A DNA stretch of 64,000 nt from Fibrobacter succinogenes (lineage in GTDB: Bacteria > Fibrobacterota > Fibrobacteria > Fibrobacterales > Fibrobacteraceae): contig CACXMH010000003.1 in NCBI GenBank assembly GCA_902768715.1, positions 1 to 64,000 on the forward strand, in the 5' to 3' direction. Shown one piece after another: positions 26,401-33,661 of the stretch. Below the pieces are notes generated by a model, which was not told the DNA's origin, ran no database searches, and saw only the letters and a program-made list of their open reading frames with translations. Position 1 is the first letter of the stretch; the number at the start of each line of letters is the position of its first letter. Both the position numbers and the translations under genes were made by a program.

Positions 26401-26604
26401 GAGCAGTACAATGACCGCACGGGCAAAGAACACGAAGAAAGGCGTTCCTGGGGGGTGCGGGATACCCAGGGTGTTTGCGCAGGCCACAAACTCGCCGCAA
26501 TCCCAGAAAGAGACCGTGGGCGCCATGGTCATGGCATAGACAATCAGGGCTACAAGGCTAGCAATCCCTGCAAAAATATGTTTCATCCACTTTTCTTTAA
26601 TCAC
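23485..26604 (-). CDS. DUF2723 (TMEM260-like) GT-C membrane protein
   Basis: 1039 aa with a GTG start at 26604 (AAGGA upstream). The N-terminus has the DUF2723 signature APTVSFWDCGEFVACANTLG and HPPGTPFFVFFARA. Many membrane helices follow in two blocks (about residues 8-300 and 420-460, 590-640), with a long non-membrane C-terminal part that ends in a Ser/Thr/Asp-rich tail. Human TMEM260, in this family, is a protein O-mannosyltransferase. The D-C-G-E near residue 36 is in the expected luminal/periplasmic loop of a GT-C enzyme. Two polyprenyl-phosphate sugar synthases lie directly downstream. Activity is inferred. Confidence 0.82.
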   Translation of the reverse strand: MIKEKWMKHIFAGIASLVALIVYAMTMAPTVSFWDCGEFVACANTLGIPHPPGTPFFVFFARAVIVLLPFVEEIAKRVNYISVVSSAATVYVTALFAWDLLATVLKTDALAEKISSKVRTIVLATAALVAGFLLTFSDTFWFNAVEAEVYGVAMFILMLVSYFGLVWYNKRDEDSSDKILIFICYIAFLGIGAHLYTMLTVPAVFVLLLVAQPKKIVERIPIWITGTLLCSVIYMVSAFIEISLVCLVVLAILTAIKPFAPNVNKAVRLSLAFAFFALVGYSTHLYVPIRSELNPIIDENDPEINIRDEQGNLQLGNLFKSENWEAFNNFVERKQYGSESMISRAFYRRSRITHQLFSFPSMSYGGYQMAQYLPYKVGGVNYANGVYTFDASENEPLERFGIKFPTQMSFMGDAVLPQFLIFVLMNGLIVMVCVFIWKRNRRLGIYTSVLYVLCSMGLLFYINFADGTRMEQREHDYWVSIMTRNVQDLNSRGAAIPMVPDPNDLIDLRQDIERTKIRIEVLRQRNTPAPKIAELEKKLASLQNATAWQAWQKIENGFAQVGARAPFPDAVHMEVRERDYFYTPAFIFMSMILGIGAGILVFVCATGAYASFASPVAAMLVLVSFLVPCISNYKEHDRSGLWVPWDYAYNLLNSCRPNAILFTNGDNDTFPLWFAQEVAGIRKDVRVVNLSLGNTDWYIKQMLDNEPVLKLSYDKKTIDSDMVLDNSSASNPNHQVSTWVKNANRLMPQLKSRIDQMEGQELSPADSAKLFQFKVHYQVWDAFVEWANRTRSSMMLTQHKLVIDLALQNMDKPIEISTTVGTSNFMGLEKYMVQEGMVYNLVKGDLEPKRNAFDAAYTAALIDTVYKFRGLGDGTAYINSETERLLSSYISLYLQVSFDVRDKISALRQEHPFTKEKKAAVDSLALQAAKYLELGMKQFPKEWRCYWAAAFVFEAAGMKQEALNVLSKGIVAIPDYEEGGKSRLAMSMQQIEHMSDEPLQIEEPLPETDSSSGANDTAGGVQDSTVKTSDSTPTVAMAK

Positions 26605-26610
26605 GACTAT

Positions 26611-27045
26611 TTATCCTTTTTTTTGAAATCCTGTGCTGATTCCGCGCTTGTTCATGAACCCCGACAAAAGCCCGTTCACAAAAGCTCCCGACGAATCGGT
26701 GCTGTACTTGGTGCTAATCTGTACGGCCTCGGACAGGGCCACCTTCACGGGAATGTCTGGCACGAACAGCAGTTCCACCATGGCGATGCGGGCCACGATG
26801 CAGTCAATCTTTGCGATGCGGTCGATTTCCCAGTGCACGGAACAGGCCTTGATGTCCTCGTCCAGTTCTTCGCGATGGGCCTGCACCAGGTCCACCAGCT
26901 TCATCCCGTATTTTTTCTGGTCGTCCTGCAGGGGCTGGGATTCCAGGACTCCCGGAAGGGCCTCCCCTGCCGTAGAGCCCGTAATCTCCATGGCATACAG
27001 GAGCTGCATGGCAAAAACTCGGGCGGGTCGGTAACTTTTATTCAT
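26611..27045 (-). CDS. nusB: Transcription antitermination factor NusB
   Basis: 144 aa from the ATG at 27045. NusB binds boxA RNA with NusE and supports rRNA antitermination. Typical motifs: RPARVFAMQLLYAMEIT, DEDIKACSVHWEIDRIAKID, IVARIAMVELLF, VPVKVALSEAVQISTKY (written IPVKVALSEAVQI then STKYSTDSS) and AFVNGLLSGFM. It follows ribH across a repeat-filled 100-nt gap and precedes the DUF2723 gene by 6 nt. The ribH-nusB neighbourhood is common in bacteria. Confidence 0.93.
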   Translation of the reverse strand: MNKSYRPARVFAMQLLYAMEITGSTAGEALPGVLESQPLQDDQKKYGMKLVDLVQAHREELDEDIKACSVHWEIDRIAKIDCIVARIAMVELLFVPDIPVKVALSEAVQISTKYSTDSSGAFVNGLLSGFMNKRGISTGFQKKG

Positions 27046-27065
27046 AAGCAAGTCTCAAGATTCAG

Positions 27066-27132
27066 GTGTGGAGTGTGAGGTGTGAAGTGAGAGATTATTC
27101 ATTACACACTACACATTCCACATTACACATTA
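27066..27132. repeat. TGTG/CACA imperfect hairpin repeat
   Basis: GTGTGGAGTGTGAGGTGTGA on the left and ATTACACACTACACATTCC on the right flank an ATTATTCATTA centre. Similar structures lie at 39269-39322 and 50944-51003; half-sites are at 31108-31147 and 36117-36153. Confidence 0.7.
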
Positions 27133-27147
27133 TCTGCTGTTCCTACC

Positions 27148-27612
27148 TTATATCACTTTATAAAGGTTTGCCATTTCCACGGCAGTGGCGGCCCAGTTAG
27201 AGCCAAGGTTTCCGGCCTTGAGGCCTGCGCGGTTCATGGCCTGGTCCACGGTATCGGTAGTGAGAATCCCGAGAATCACGGGGAGCTTACCCTCGGCAGC
27301 AATGCTTGCCACACCGCCGGTAGAAGCATTCACCACCACGTCGTAGTGACTGGTCTCGCCACGGATTACCGCACCGATGGCCATCACGGCGTCGTACTTG
27401 CCGCTGTCGGCAAGCCTGCGGCACACGCCCGGCAGTTCAAAAGCGCCCGGAACATGCACCACGGTAATGTCCTTGTCGGCAACGCCCAGCAGTTCCAGTT
27501 CACGGACAGCCCCTTCCAGGAGCTTGTCGGTGACCACCTCGTTGAAGCGGGCCACGGCTATGGCCACCTTGAGGCCAGTACCGTTCAGAGAATTCTTGAT
27601 TTCGTTCACCAT
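27148..27612 (-). CDS. ribH: 6,7-dimethyl-8-ribityllumazine synthase
   Basis: Penultimate step of riboflavin synthesis: joins 5-amino-6-ribitylaminouracil with dihydroxybutanone phosphate. 154 aa from the ATG at 27612, which has GAGGA at 7-nt spacing; earlier codons overlap ribBA. Motifs: VAIAVARFNEVVTDKLLEGA, VHVPGAFELPGVCRRL, AIGAVIRGETSHYDVV and GSNWAATAVEMANL. It follows ribBA by 16 nt in a ribE-ribBA-ribH operon. Confidence 0.95.
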   Translation of the reverse strand: MVNEIKNSLNGTGLKVAIAVARFNEVVTDKLLEGAVRELELLGVADKDITVVHVPGAFELPGVCRRLADSGKYDAVMAIGAVIRGETSHYDVVVNASTGGVASIAAEGKLPVILGILTTDTVDQAMNRAGLKAGNLGSNWAATAVEMANLYKVI

Positions 27613-27628
27613 GTTAGTATCCTCTTTT

Positions 27629-28876
27629 TTAAACCTTTTCGCTGGGCACTTCGCCGGCCGCGACGAAATCGCTGTCCACATGCAACTGATGGCCCATCTT
27701 CTTCTGCTTGGTCAGCAGGTAAAACCTGTTCTTCTCGTTGGGCTTGATTTCGATGGGCACCCGTTCCACAATCTTGAGACCGTAGGCCGAAATGCCCGAA
27801 ATCTTGCTGGGGTTGTTGGTCAAGAGACGCATCTCACGCACACCCAGGTCCGCAAGGATCTGAGCCCCCGTGCCGTACTGGCGCAAATCGGACTTGAACC
27901 CCAGGTGAAGGTTCGCTTCCACCGTGTCCATGCCCTTCTCTTGCAGTTCGTAGGCCCGAAGCTTGTTGCACAGCCCGATTCCACGGCCCTCCTGCCCACG
28001 CAGGTACAAGAGCACGCCGCCGTGTTCGCCGATGAACTTCATGGCAGAGGCCAGCTGTTCGCCGCAGTCGCAGCGCAGGCTCCCGAAAATGTCGCCGGTC
28101 AGGCACTCGCTGTGGACGCGCACGTAAACCGGCTTGCTGAAGTCCGGGTCACCGGCCACCCAGGCCACATGCTCCACGCCGTCGGTCTTGCTCCTGTAGG
28201 CATAGGCGGTAAAATCGCCATACTTGGTAGATACGTGGGGGGCGGCCACACGCTGCACCAGTTTCTCGTTACGCAAGCGGTAGTCGATCAAGTCCCGGAT
28301 GGAAATAATCTTCAGGTCGAACTTCTTGGCCACTTCCTCCAGCTGGGGCATCCGAGCCATGGTGCCGTCCTCGTTCATGATTTCGATGAGGGCGGCGGCA
28401 GGCCGAAGTCCCGCAAGTCGTGCCAGGTCAACGGCGGCTTCTGTATGGCCAGCCCTGCGGAGCACGCCTTCTTCCTGGGCATACAGGGGCGAAATGTGTC
28501 CCGGTCGGCCAAAGTCCCCGGGTTTGGAGTTCGGGTCGGCAAGGGCCTGAATGGTAGCCGCACGGTCATGGGCCGAAACACCCGTGGTGCAGCCTTCAAT
28601 CTTATCTACCATGATGGTAAAGGGTGTTCCCAGCATGGAAGTGTTCTCCGCCGTCTGGCGGGTCAAATTCAGCTCGTGGCAGCGGGAAATAGGCAGCGGT
28701 GCGCAAAGCACCCCCCTACCCTCATGAAGCATGAAATTCACCTTTTCGGGCGTAATCTTCTCGGCGGCGATAACAAAATCGCCCTCGTTCTCGCGGTCTT
28801 CGTCGTCCACCACGATAAGGAACTTGCCGTTCCTAAAATCCTCTATGGCCTCTTCAATGGTATTAAGCAAGGTCAC
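27629..28876 (-). CDS. ribBA: Bifunctional DHBP synthase / GTP cyclohydrolase II
   Basis: 415 aa, two domains. Residues 1-205 are DHBP synthase ([50 protein letters not shown]), making dihydroxybutanone phosphate from ribulose 5-phosphate. Residues about 206-400 are GTP cyclohydrolase II with its zinc-binding [18 protein letters not shown] and the [11 protein letters not shown] and [13 protein letters not shown] motifs. Both enzymes feed RibH/RibD. Its start overlaps the end of ribE by 14 nt. Confidence 0.96.
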   Translation of the reverse strand: MTLLNTIEEAIEDFRNGKFLIVVDDEDRENEGDFVIAAEKITPEKVNFMLHEGRGVLCAPLPISRCHELNLTRQTAENTSMLGTPFTIMVDKIEGCTTGVSAHDRAATIQALADPNSKPGDFGRPGHISPLYAQEEGVLRRAGHTEAAVDLARLAGLRPAAALIEIMNEDGTMARMPQLEEVAKKFDLKIISIRDLIDYRLRNEKLVQRVAAPHVSTKYGDFTAYAYRSKTDGVEHVAWVAGDPDFSKPVYVRVHSECLTGDIFGSLRCDCGEQLASAMKFIGEHGGVLLYLRGQEGRGIGLCNKLRAYELQEKGMDTVEANLHLGFKSDLRQYGTGAQILADLGVREMRLLTNNPSKISGISAYGLKIVERVPIEIKPNEKNRFYLLTKQKKMGHQLHVDSDFVAAGEVPSEKV

Positions 28877-29462
28877 GTTCCTTCAGATAATTCTCAATAT
28901 ACTTGCCCAGCATATCCACTTCTACATTCACCACAGTTCCCGCCTCCCAGTTCCGGAGGTTCGTACGGGCGAGAGTCTCCGGGATAATGCACACCCGGAT
29001 GGAATCCTCGAACTTCTCGGCCACCGTAAGGCTGATGCCGTTCAGGGAAATGGAGCCACGGCGGATAATGTAGCGTTTCAAGTCGGCAGGCATTTTCAGG
29101 TCCACCTCTACGCCGGTTTCCCGGGGCACCACCTGGATAACCTCGGTAATGCAGTCTACGTGGCCCATCACAAAATGCCCACCCATAAAACTGTCGGCAC
29201 GGCAGGGCAGTTCCAGGTTCACCAGCTTGCCGGGAGCGGCTGCCTTGAAGGCGGTGTTTTCCACCGTCTGGTGCATCAGGCAAAAAGTCGCCTCGTCTGC
29301 GGTGCAGGATTCCACCGAAAGGCACACGCCGTCGTTGGCCACGCTGTCGCCCAGCTTGCAGTCCTTGAAAAAGCCCGGAGCCCGGAGCACCATGGAAAGG
29401 GCGTCCCCGCGGGGCACAAGGGAAACAATCTCACCCGTCGCTTGAATGATACCTGTAAACAT
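28863..29462 (-). CDS. ribE: Riboflavin synthase alpha subunit
   Basis: 199 aa with two lumazine-binding half-domains. [12 protein letters not shown] and a second [16 protein letters not shown] motif are diagnostic, with [14 protein letters not shown] and [14 protein letters not shown] repeated in the two halves. It dismutates two lumazines to riboflavin. First gene of the ribE-ribBA-ribH cluster. No FMN riboswitch is recognisable upstream. Confidence 0.95.
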   Translation of the reverse strand: MFTGIIQATGEIVSLVPRGDALSMVLRAPGFFKDCKLGDSVANDGVCLSVESCTADEATFCLMHQTVENTAFKAAAPGKLVNLELPCRADSFMGGHFVMGHVDCITEVIQVVPRETGVEVDLKMPADLKRYIIRRGSISLNGISLTVAEKFEDSIRVCIIPETLARTNLRNWEAGTVVNVEVDMLGKYIENYLKERDLA

Positions 29463-29478
29463 ACGGGGGCAAATGTAG

Positions 29479-29517
29479 AAATTTCGGAATTCGGAATTCA
29501 GATTTCGGAATCAATCA
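29479..29517. repeat. TTCGGAATTC-type low-complexity repeat
   Basis: TTTCGGAATTCGGAATTCAG followed by ATTTCGGAATCAATCAA upstream of ribE. Third example of this wording in the window. Confidence 0.65.
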
Positions 29518-29587
29518 AGCGGTAAAAATGATTTTTGTCAAAGGAAAACCTAAGCGAGGGGCTAGGGGGTAGGAATGTGGGGTGTGG

Positions 29588-29706
29588 GGGAAGTCTCCCC
29601 CTGATTGCAGCCCCGATTGTGTCACCCTGAGCGAAGGCGCTGTGCGCCGAAGTCGAATGGGTCTAGTCGGGGCTTCCATCACCCCCTCTCCTAGGGGCCC
29701 TGCCCC
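29588..29706. repeat. Composite repeat H, copy 1, with CCTGAGCGAAG hairpin in its loop
   Basis: Flanks CTCCCCCTGATTGCAGC and CTTCCATCACCCCCTCTCC (with CCTAGGGGCCCTGCCCCTAA after) recur, inverted, at 48092-48244. Between them a stem (GCCCCGA with TCGGGGC) encloses CCCTGAGCGAAG...AAGTCGAATGGG, which itself has a small GGCGC/GCGCC hairpin inside. The 240-bp ribD-ribE gap contains no gene. Confidence 0.75.
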
Positions 29707-30926
29707 TAAAACCCTGGGTAATATACCGTCAGCACATCGGGGCCGATGATGGCGGATTCCTTTGCCACGGCGGAATCGGGCACGCCAGGGAATGCTATTC
29801 CCTCGCAATTTTCTTGAGATAAAAAACGCTCTACGGAAGGGTCGGTAGATTTCCACAAATCCAGGCGATTCCACAGAGGCGTATTTTTTTCGCCTCGATC
29901 ACCAGAATCGCCGAAAATTTTTGCGGATAGATGAGCACCAGGTTCCACCATCAGGCGGTGCATTCCCCGGCGGGAAAGTTCCGCAATCATCTCCGTCCAG
30001 TTTTCTTCGAAGGTGTTGCCACTTAAAAGGATTGTTTCACCTTTGATGGCGGGTTGTTCAACGCAAGTGAACACCTGTCGCGGAATCGATGTTTCGCCAC
30101 CAACCTGCGAAAAGAACTTCAACGACGAAATTTCCGATTCCGTAAACTCGTGATGCCCGGCCCAGAGAATTTTTACAGGACTGTTGCCATGGGCAAAACG
30201 CACATCCAAAGAAGGATTGTCGGCAAGGAGCGTTCCCGCCCCCACTAGGATGGCGTCACTCATGGCCCGCAGTTCATGGTTCCAGCAGGCTGCTCCCTGC
30301 TTTGTGATGTTCAAAGGGGCGGGACGACCGTTACTGTCCTGCATTCCCATGAAGTCATTTTCCGAAAGGGCAATCTTGACTTCTACAAAGGTCTTCTTGT
30401 TCCGTACAAAGTAATCATAGGCTTCAAAGAACCGTTCTATTTCGGCATAGACCACCGCCCCTTCGTTTTCCGACTCGTCGGGAGAAAGAAGGGTGCAACC
30501 TTCGGCGGAGCAACGATCGTTCCAGCCGCTTTCGGCGTGGGCCCGCAAACAAGCGTCCTTGCCCTCGTAAACCTTGATGTCAGCGGCCTCCAGAATGCCG
30601 CGGCTCTTTCCGCGGACCTGTGGATTCGGGTCAGCATGGGCGTAATAGACTTCGGAGATTCCCGCCTCGATGATGGCCTTTGTGCAGGGGGGCGTGCGGC
30701 CGTAATGGCAGCAGGGTTCCAGCGTCACGAACAAGACCGCCCCGCGGGCAAGTTCGCCCGCGTCACGCAAAGCCATGACTTCGGCGTGGGCGTTCCCGGG
30801 GCTCTGCGTCGCCCCCCGCCCCACAACTAGTCCGTCTTTCACTACAACGGCACCCACCGCCGGATTCGGGCGGCTTACGCCGATGGACCCGAAGGAAAGT
30901 TCAAGTGCAAGCTGCAGGAAGTTCAT
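29706..30926 (-). CDS. ribD: Bifunctional riboflavin deaminase/reductase
   Basis: 406 aa. The N-terminal deaminase (residues 1-145) has the zinc sites GNAHAEVMAL and LEPCCHYGRTPPC, plus RPNPAVGAVVVKDG. The C-terminal reductase (about 170-400) has ELRAMSDAILVGAGTLLADNP and a later HRLMVEPGAHL. It deaminates and then reduces the pyrimidine intermediate after GTP cyclohydrolase II. It is separated from ribE-ribBA-ribH by a composite repeat, so it may be transcribed separately or through it. Confidence 0.94.
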   Translation of the reverse strand: MNFLQLALELSFGSIGVSRPNPAVGAVVVKDGLVVGRGATQSPGNAHAEVMALRDAGELARGAVLFVTLEPCCHYGRTPPCTKAIIEAGISEVYYAHADPNPQVRGKSRGILEAADIKVYEGKDACLRAHAESGWNDRCSAEGCTLLSPDESENEGAVVYAEIERFFEAYDYFVRNKKTFVEVKIALSENDFMGMQDSNGRPAPLNITKQGAACWNHELRAMSDAILVGAGTLLADNPSLDVRFAHGNSPVKILWAGHHEFTESEISSLKFFSQVGGETSIPRQVFTCVEQPAIKGETILLSGNTFEENWTEMIAELSRRGMHRLMVEPGAHLSAKIFGDSGDRGEKNTPLWNRLDLWKSTDPSVERFLSQENCEGIAFPGVPDSAVAKESAIIGPDVLTVYYPGF

Positions 30927-30931
30927 TGAGA

Positions 30932-30964
30932 GGATTTAGGGGCTAGGATCTAGGGGCTAGGGAG
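30932..30964. repeat. TAGG repeat with 14-bp units
   Basis: GGGGCTAGGATCTA at 30939-30952 plus partial units on each side. Same unit as 8416-8443 and 36203-36272. Confidence 0.75.
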
Positions 30965-31004
30965 GTTCGAGGCACGAGGCTCGGGTTTACGAGTTTCAGG
31001 ATTT

Positions 31005-31093
31005 GTCATCCTCACGAAAGTGAGGATCCGCTAGATAAAAGCAAGCAGATGTTCGCCTTCGCGAACATGACGAGAAAGGAGTGCGAACATGAC
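31005..31093. repeat. Double GATCC-type hairpin with duplicated arm
   Basis: First hairpin 31005-31028 (GTCATCCTCAC, GAAA, GTGAGGATC), second 31048-31071 (GATGTTCGC, CTTC, GCGAACATGAC). The second right arm GCGAACATGAC is repeated at 31083-31093 after a GAGAAAGGAGT spacer, the same layout as 2207-2253. The 30927-31142 gap holds only these repeats and a TGTG half-site. Confidence 0.75.
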
Positions 31094-31142
31094 GAACTCT
31101 TTTCTCTTTCCACATCCCACACCACTCACAACTCATCACTCG

Positions 31143-31613
31143 TTACTGTTTCGGGAAGGCCAGGAATCCGCCCACCACGTTGAACACCTTGTCGTATCCG
31201 TTTTCGATGAGGAAATTGGAAGCGGCCATGCTGCGCTTGCCGCTACGGCAGTAAATCAGCAGGTCCTTGTCCTTGGGAAATTCCGAAAGGCGCTGTTCAA
31301 TTTCTTGCAGCGGAATATTGATAGCGCCGGGCGCCATGCCCTCGGCCACTTCGGCAGGAGTGCGCACGTCAATGAGCACGGCACCCGCCTTGCTCATTTC
31401 TAAAGCCTTGTTCCAGTCAATATCCGTAATGGTGGCCTTAGGTGCTTCTGCCGCAGGTGCTGCTTCTACCGACTGTGCCGGCGTCGCAGGGGCTACAGCC
31501 GCCACAGCCGCCGGAGCTTTCTTCTCTACGGTTGCAGCCTCTTGCTTGGGAGTTTCGTTACAACCGGCCACAAGAAAAGCCGTACAGAAAGCAAGACCAA
31601 TCAACTTTTTCAT
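31143..31613 (-). CDS. Rhodanese-domain lipoprotein
   Basis: 156 aa. A lipoprotein signal (FLVAGC) is followed by an Ala/Pro-rich linker (residues 20-62) and a single rhodanese domain with VLIDVRTPAEVAEGMAPGA and active-site loop YCRSGKRSM; the catalytic Cys is present. Probably periplasmic sulfur transfer or thiol chemistry at the membrane. AGAGG precedes the ATG. It lies directly downstream of a PAS-domain membrane protein. Confidence 0.9.
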   Translation of the reverse strand: MKKLIGLAFCTAFLVAGCNETPKQEAATVEKKAPAAVAAVAPATPAQSVEAAPAAEAPKATITDIDWNKALEMSKAGAVLIDVRTPAEVAEGMAPGAINIPLQEIEQRLSEFPKDKDLLIYCRSGKRSMAASNFLIENGYDKVFNVVGGFLAFPKQ

Positions 31614-31614
31614 A

Positions 31615-32877
31615 TTATACCTCTTTGTTTTGAAAATCTAGTCTAATATAAGCGCACAGAGCCTGCAAGGCAACGCCGCTCTTTTCTTTCAAGGGCACCG
31701 CGTTAAAGAACATAGGACAATCCAGCTCGTCGCCCTCGGATTTCCAGGACACGCGACGGCCCGTTTCAAAAACCTCTGTCAGAACCTTATTAAAATACAA
31801 CAGGGGCTTTGAGAACGCCACACTGCTCAAGGGCTTACCCTGAATCGAAGCCAAGTCATCTACATGGAAGGCATTGGCAAAGCATTGGTTCGCCCCAAGA
31901 ATCTTGAATTCCCTATCTACCCAGAAAACCCGCAAATCAGGCAAGGACAAAGCCGCCGAGAAAAGAGCATTTTCATTATGGTCCGGATCAAAAACAAAAT
32001 TATCCATCATCAGGTCCAGGCGGTTCGCCACACCCCGGAACACCAGGTTACCCTCTTCATCAAAAGCGATCAGGCCACGAAGGTTGTACCAAAAAACGTT
32101 TCCTTTCTTGTTGAAAAGGCGAATCTTCACCGGAGGATACAACTTATTCTTTTCGATAATGCTGTTGTCCGCCTTGTATTCCAGAATGTAGCGGTTCATC
32201 AGCTTATCTAAAAGGGCGGCATCCTCTTCGGGCATAATTTTTGAAAGTTCCACGCCTCCGGCAGATCGGGGAAGTATCTGGAAGTCTTCATCCACGATGG
32301 GTGTCAAGAATGTCACCAACCGTTTTTCCACATCCAGGCTCCACAAGAAATCCCCTGTCGTTTTCAACATCAAGTCCAGGGTATCCTGCAAATTCTGGCG
32401 TTCCCTGCGGGTTTCCTGTTCCCTGGTTATATTTTTCAGAAAACACACATAATGGTATTCCGACAGGGACGCCCGATAAATGAAACACCGCAGTTCATAC
32501 CACAGAACATCCCTGTCTTCCAATTTTACCGAAAAGAGAAATGGGATATCCCTATGCTTTTCTGTTTCCTCGAAAAACAGCCGCATCCTGCCCCAATCCT
32601 TGGGGTCAAGGAGCTCTTGTAAGCTCTGTCCCTGAACTAATTTTTCTAGCAGAGGTTCTTCGGCAAAAAGAGGCATGCTGTACAGGTAATCCAGATTCTG
32701 GGACAGCACCACGATCCCTTCGTTCACGTTATTGCCAAAGCGCTTGTAGAACTTTTGTTTTTTTCGGCTATCCCTGAGCAGCATAAAGCATACCAGGCAA
32801 ACCACCACAAGCAGGACTCCGATGGCCACCGAAGCCATAGCCCAGTCAATACTTCCGATTTTGGGAATCTCCGTCAT
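31615..32877 (-). CDS. Membrane-anchored PAS-like sensor without output domain
   Basis: 420 aa from the ATG at 32877, overlapping the upstream gene by 32 nt; an earlier start at 32940 is possible. One membrane segment (about residues 13-36) is followed by three PAS-like modules: about 45-160 (GIVVLSQNLDYLYSMPLFAE), 170-300 (DFLWSLDVEKRLVTFLTP, FYWYNLRGLIAFDEEG-like) and 310-415 (FWVDREFKILGANQCFANAF). No kinase, GGDEF, EAL or HTH domain follows. Such proteins act through partners or are truncated; the partner is not visible here. Confidence 0.65.
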   Translation of the reverse strand: MTEIPKIGSIDWAMASVAIGVLLVVVCLVCFMLLRDSRKKQKFYKRFGNNVNEGIVVLSQNLDYLYSMPLFAEEPLLEKLVQGQSLQELLDPKDWGRMRLFFEETEKHRDIPFLFSVKLEDRDVLWYELRCFIYRASLSEYHYVCFLKNITREQETRRERQNLQDTLDLMLKTTGDFLWSLDVEKRLVTFLTPIVDEDFQILPRSAGGVELSKIMPEEDAALLDKLMNRYILEYKADNSIIEKNKLYPPVKIRLFNKKGNVFWYNLRGLIAFDEEGNLVFRGVANRLDLMMDNFVFDPDHNENALFSAALSLPDLRVFWVDREFKILGANQCFANAFHVDDLASIQGKPLSSVAFSKPLLYFNKVLTEVFETGRRVSWKSEGDELDCPMFFNAVPLKEKSGVALQALCAYIRLDFQNKEV

Positions 32878-33661
32878 ACTTTTGAAAATACAATTTTTTT
32901 CGGAGCCACAACCCATTCCACCCCAGATTTCCGTTGCCAAAGCCGTGAGTTTCGCCCCATTCCAGAAATTTCAGGTTCAGGACCAGTTCCACCCCCACGC
33001 TAAACCGCGGGAATGTATAAAAACTAGAAAGCGTGCCAAGCCTGAAATAGAAATCGTGGCCTACTCCCAAAGATTTGCCGTCCGATTCCACCGACAGGGA
33101 AAACACTTCGGTCGGCTTCCACAAAAGACTTCCCATTCCCGTCCAGGTTTCGTCGGTAAAGCCCATGGTCCAGAGGCTTCCGTACACGTTGCCCCATCGA
33201 AGGCCCGCACCAGCCTTTATGCGGTGGCGGACCCAACTCGCTTCCCGAGGGACATAATCCAGCAGGGTTCCGTAGCCCGCACCAAATACCGCAGGGCCTA
33301 ACCCGTAAGCCCCATCCAGTTCCCCGTAGTGTTCCCTGAAAAGGCTATCCATCTCGCTATAAGAGTAGAAGAACGCCACCCGGTAAAGCCTGCTTCCCCA
33401 TTCCCCGGCAGCGCTCATAGCCCACCGGTCATATACCTCCGGCACGTTCCAGTACGAAAACCCGAAGGCAGGCTCCCCCACCCTTGCCGGACTGGAACAC
33501 CATCCAGAAAGCCCCGATGAACCCGCCACACTTTTTTTCACAAAGGGCACTGGCGAATCCAGGCCGAAAACGAAACCCGCCAGCAGGAACACCAGCAGAA
33601 AACTACGGACGCACGACAATTCCCACCACCTTTTCAAAAGAACCCGCCGAAATCCTGACAT
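32846..33661 (-). CDS. Predicted envelope protein of unknown function
   Basis: About 271 aa. The start is uncertain: ATG at 33661 overlaps the upstream gene by 58 nt, while a TTG at 33619 has an AAGGTGG-like site and would start right at the signal peptide (FLLVFLLAGFVFG). The rest has many Gly/aromatic-alternating segments (FGFSYWNVPEVYDRW, AGAGLRWGNVYGSLW, FSVGVELVLNLKFLEWG) suggesting a beta-barrel. It is between a lamin-tail protein and a PAS sensor and translation of all three is probably coupled by overlaps. Confidence 0.6.
   Translation of the reverse strand: MSGFRRVLLKRWWELSCVRSFLLVFLLAGFVFGLDSPVPFVKKSVAGSSGLSGWCSSPARVGEPAFGFSYWNVPEVYDRWAMSAAGEWGSRLYRVAFFYSYSEMDSLFREHYGELDGAYGLGPAVFGAGYGTLLDYVPREASWVRHRIKAGAGLRWGNVYGSLWTMGFTDETWTGMGSLLWKPTEVFSLSVESDGKSLGVGHDFYFRLGTLSSFYTFPRFSVGVELVLNLKFLEWGETHGFGNGNLGWNGLWLRKKLYFQKYDGDSQNRKY

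Noticed and set aside
29463-31142. FMN riboswitch upstream of rib genes
   Set aside because: I looked for the conserved RFN motif before ribD and ribE and found only repeats; absence by eye is not proof.
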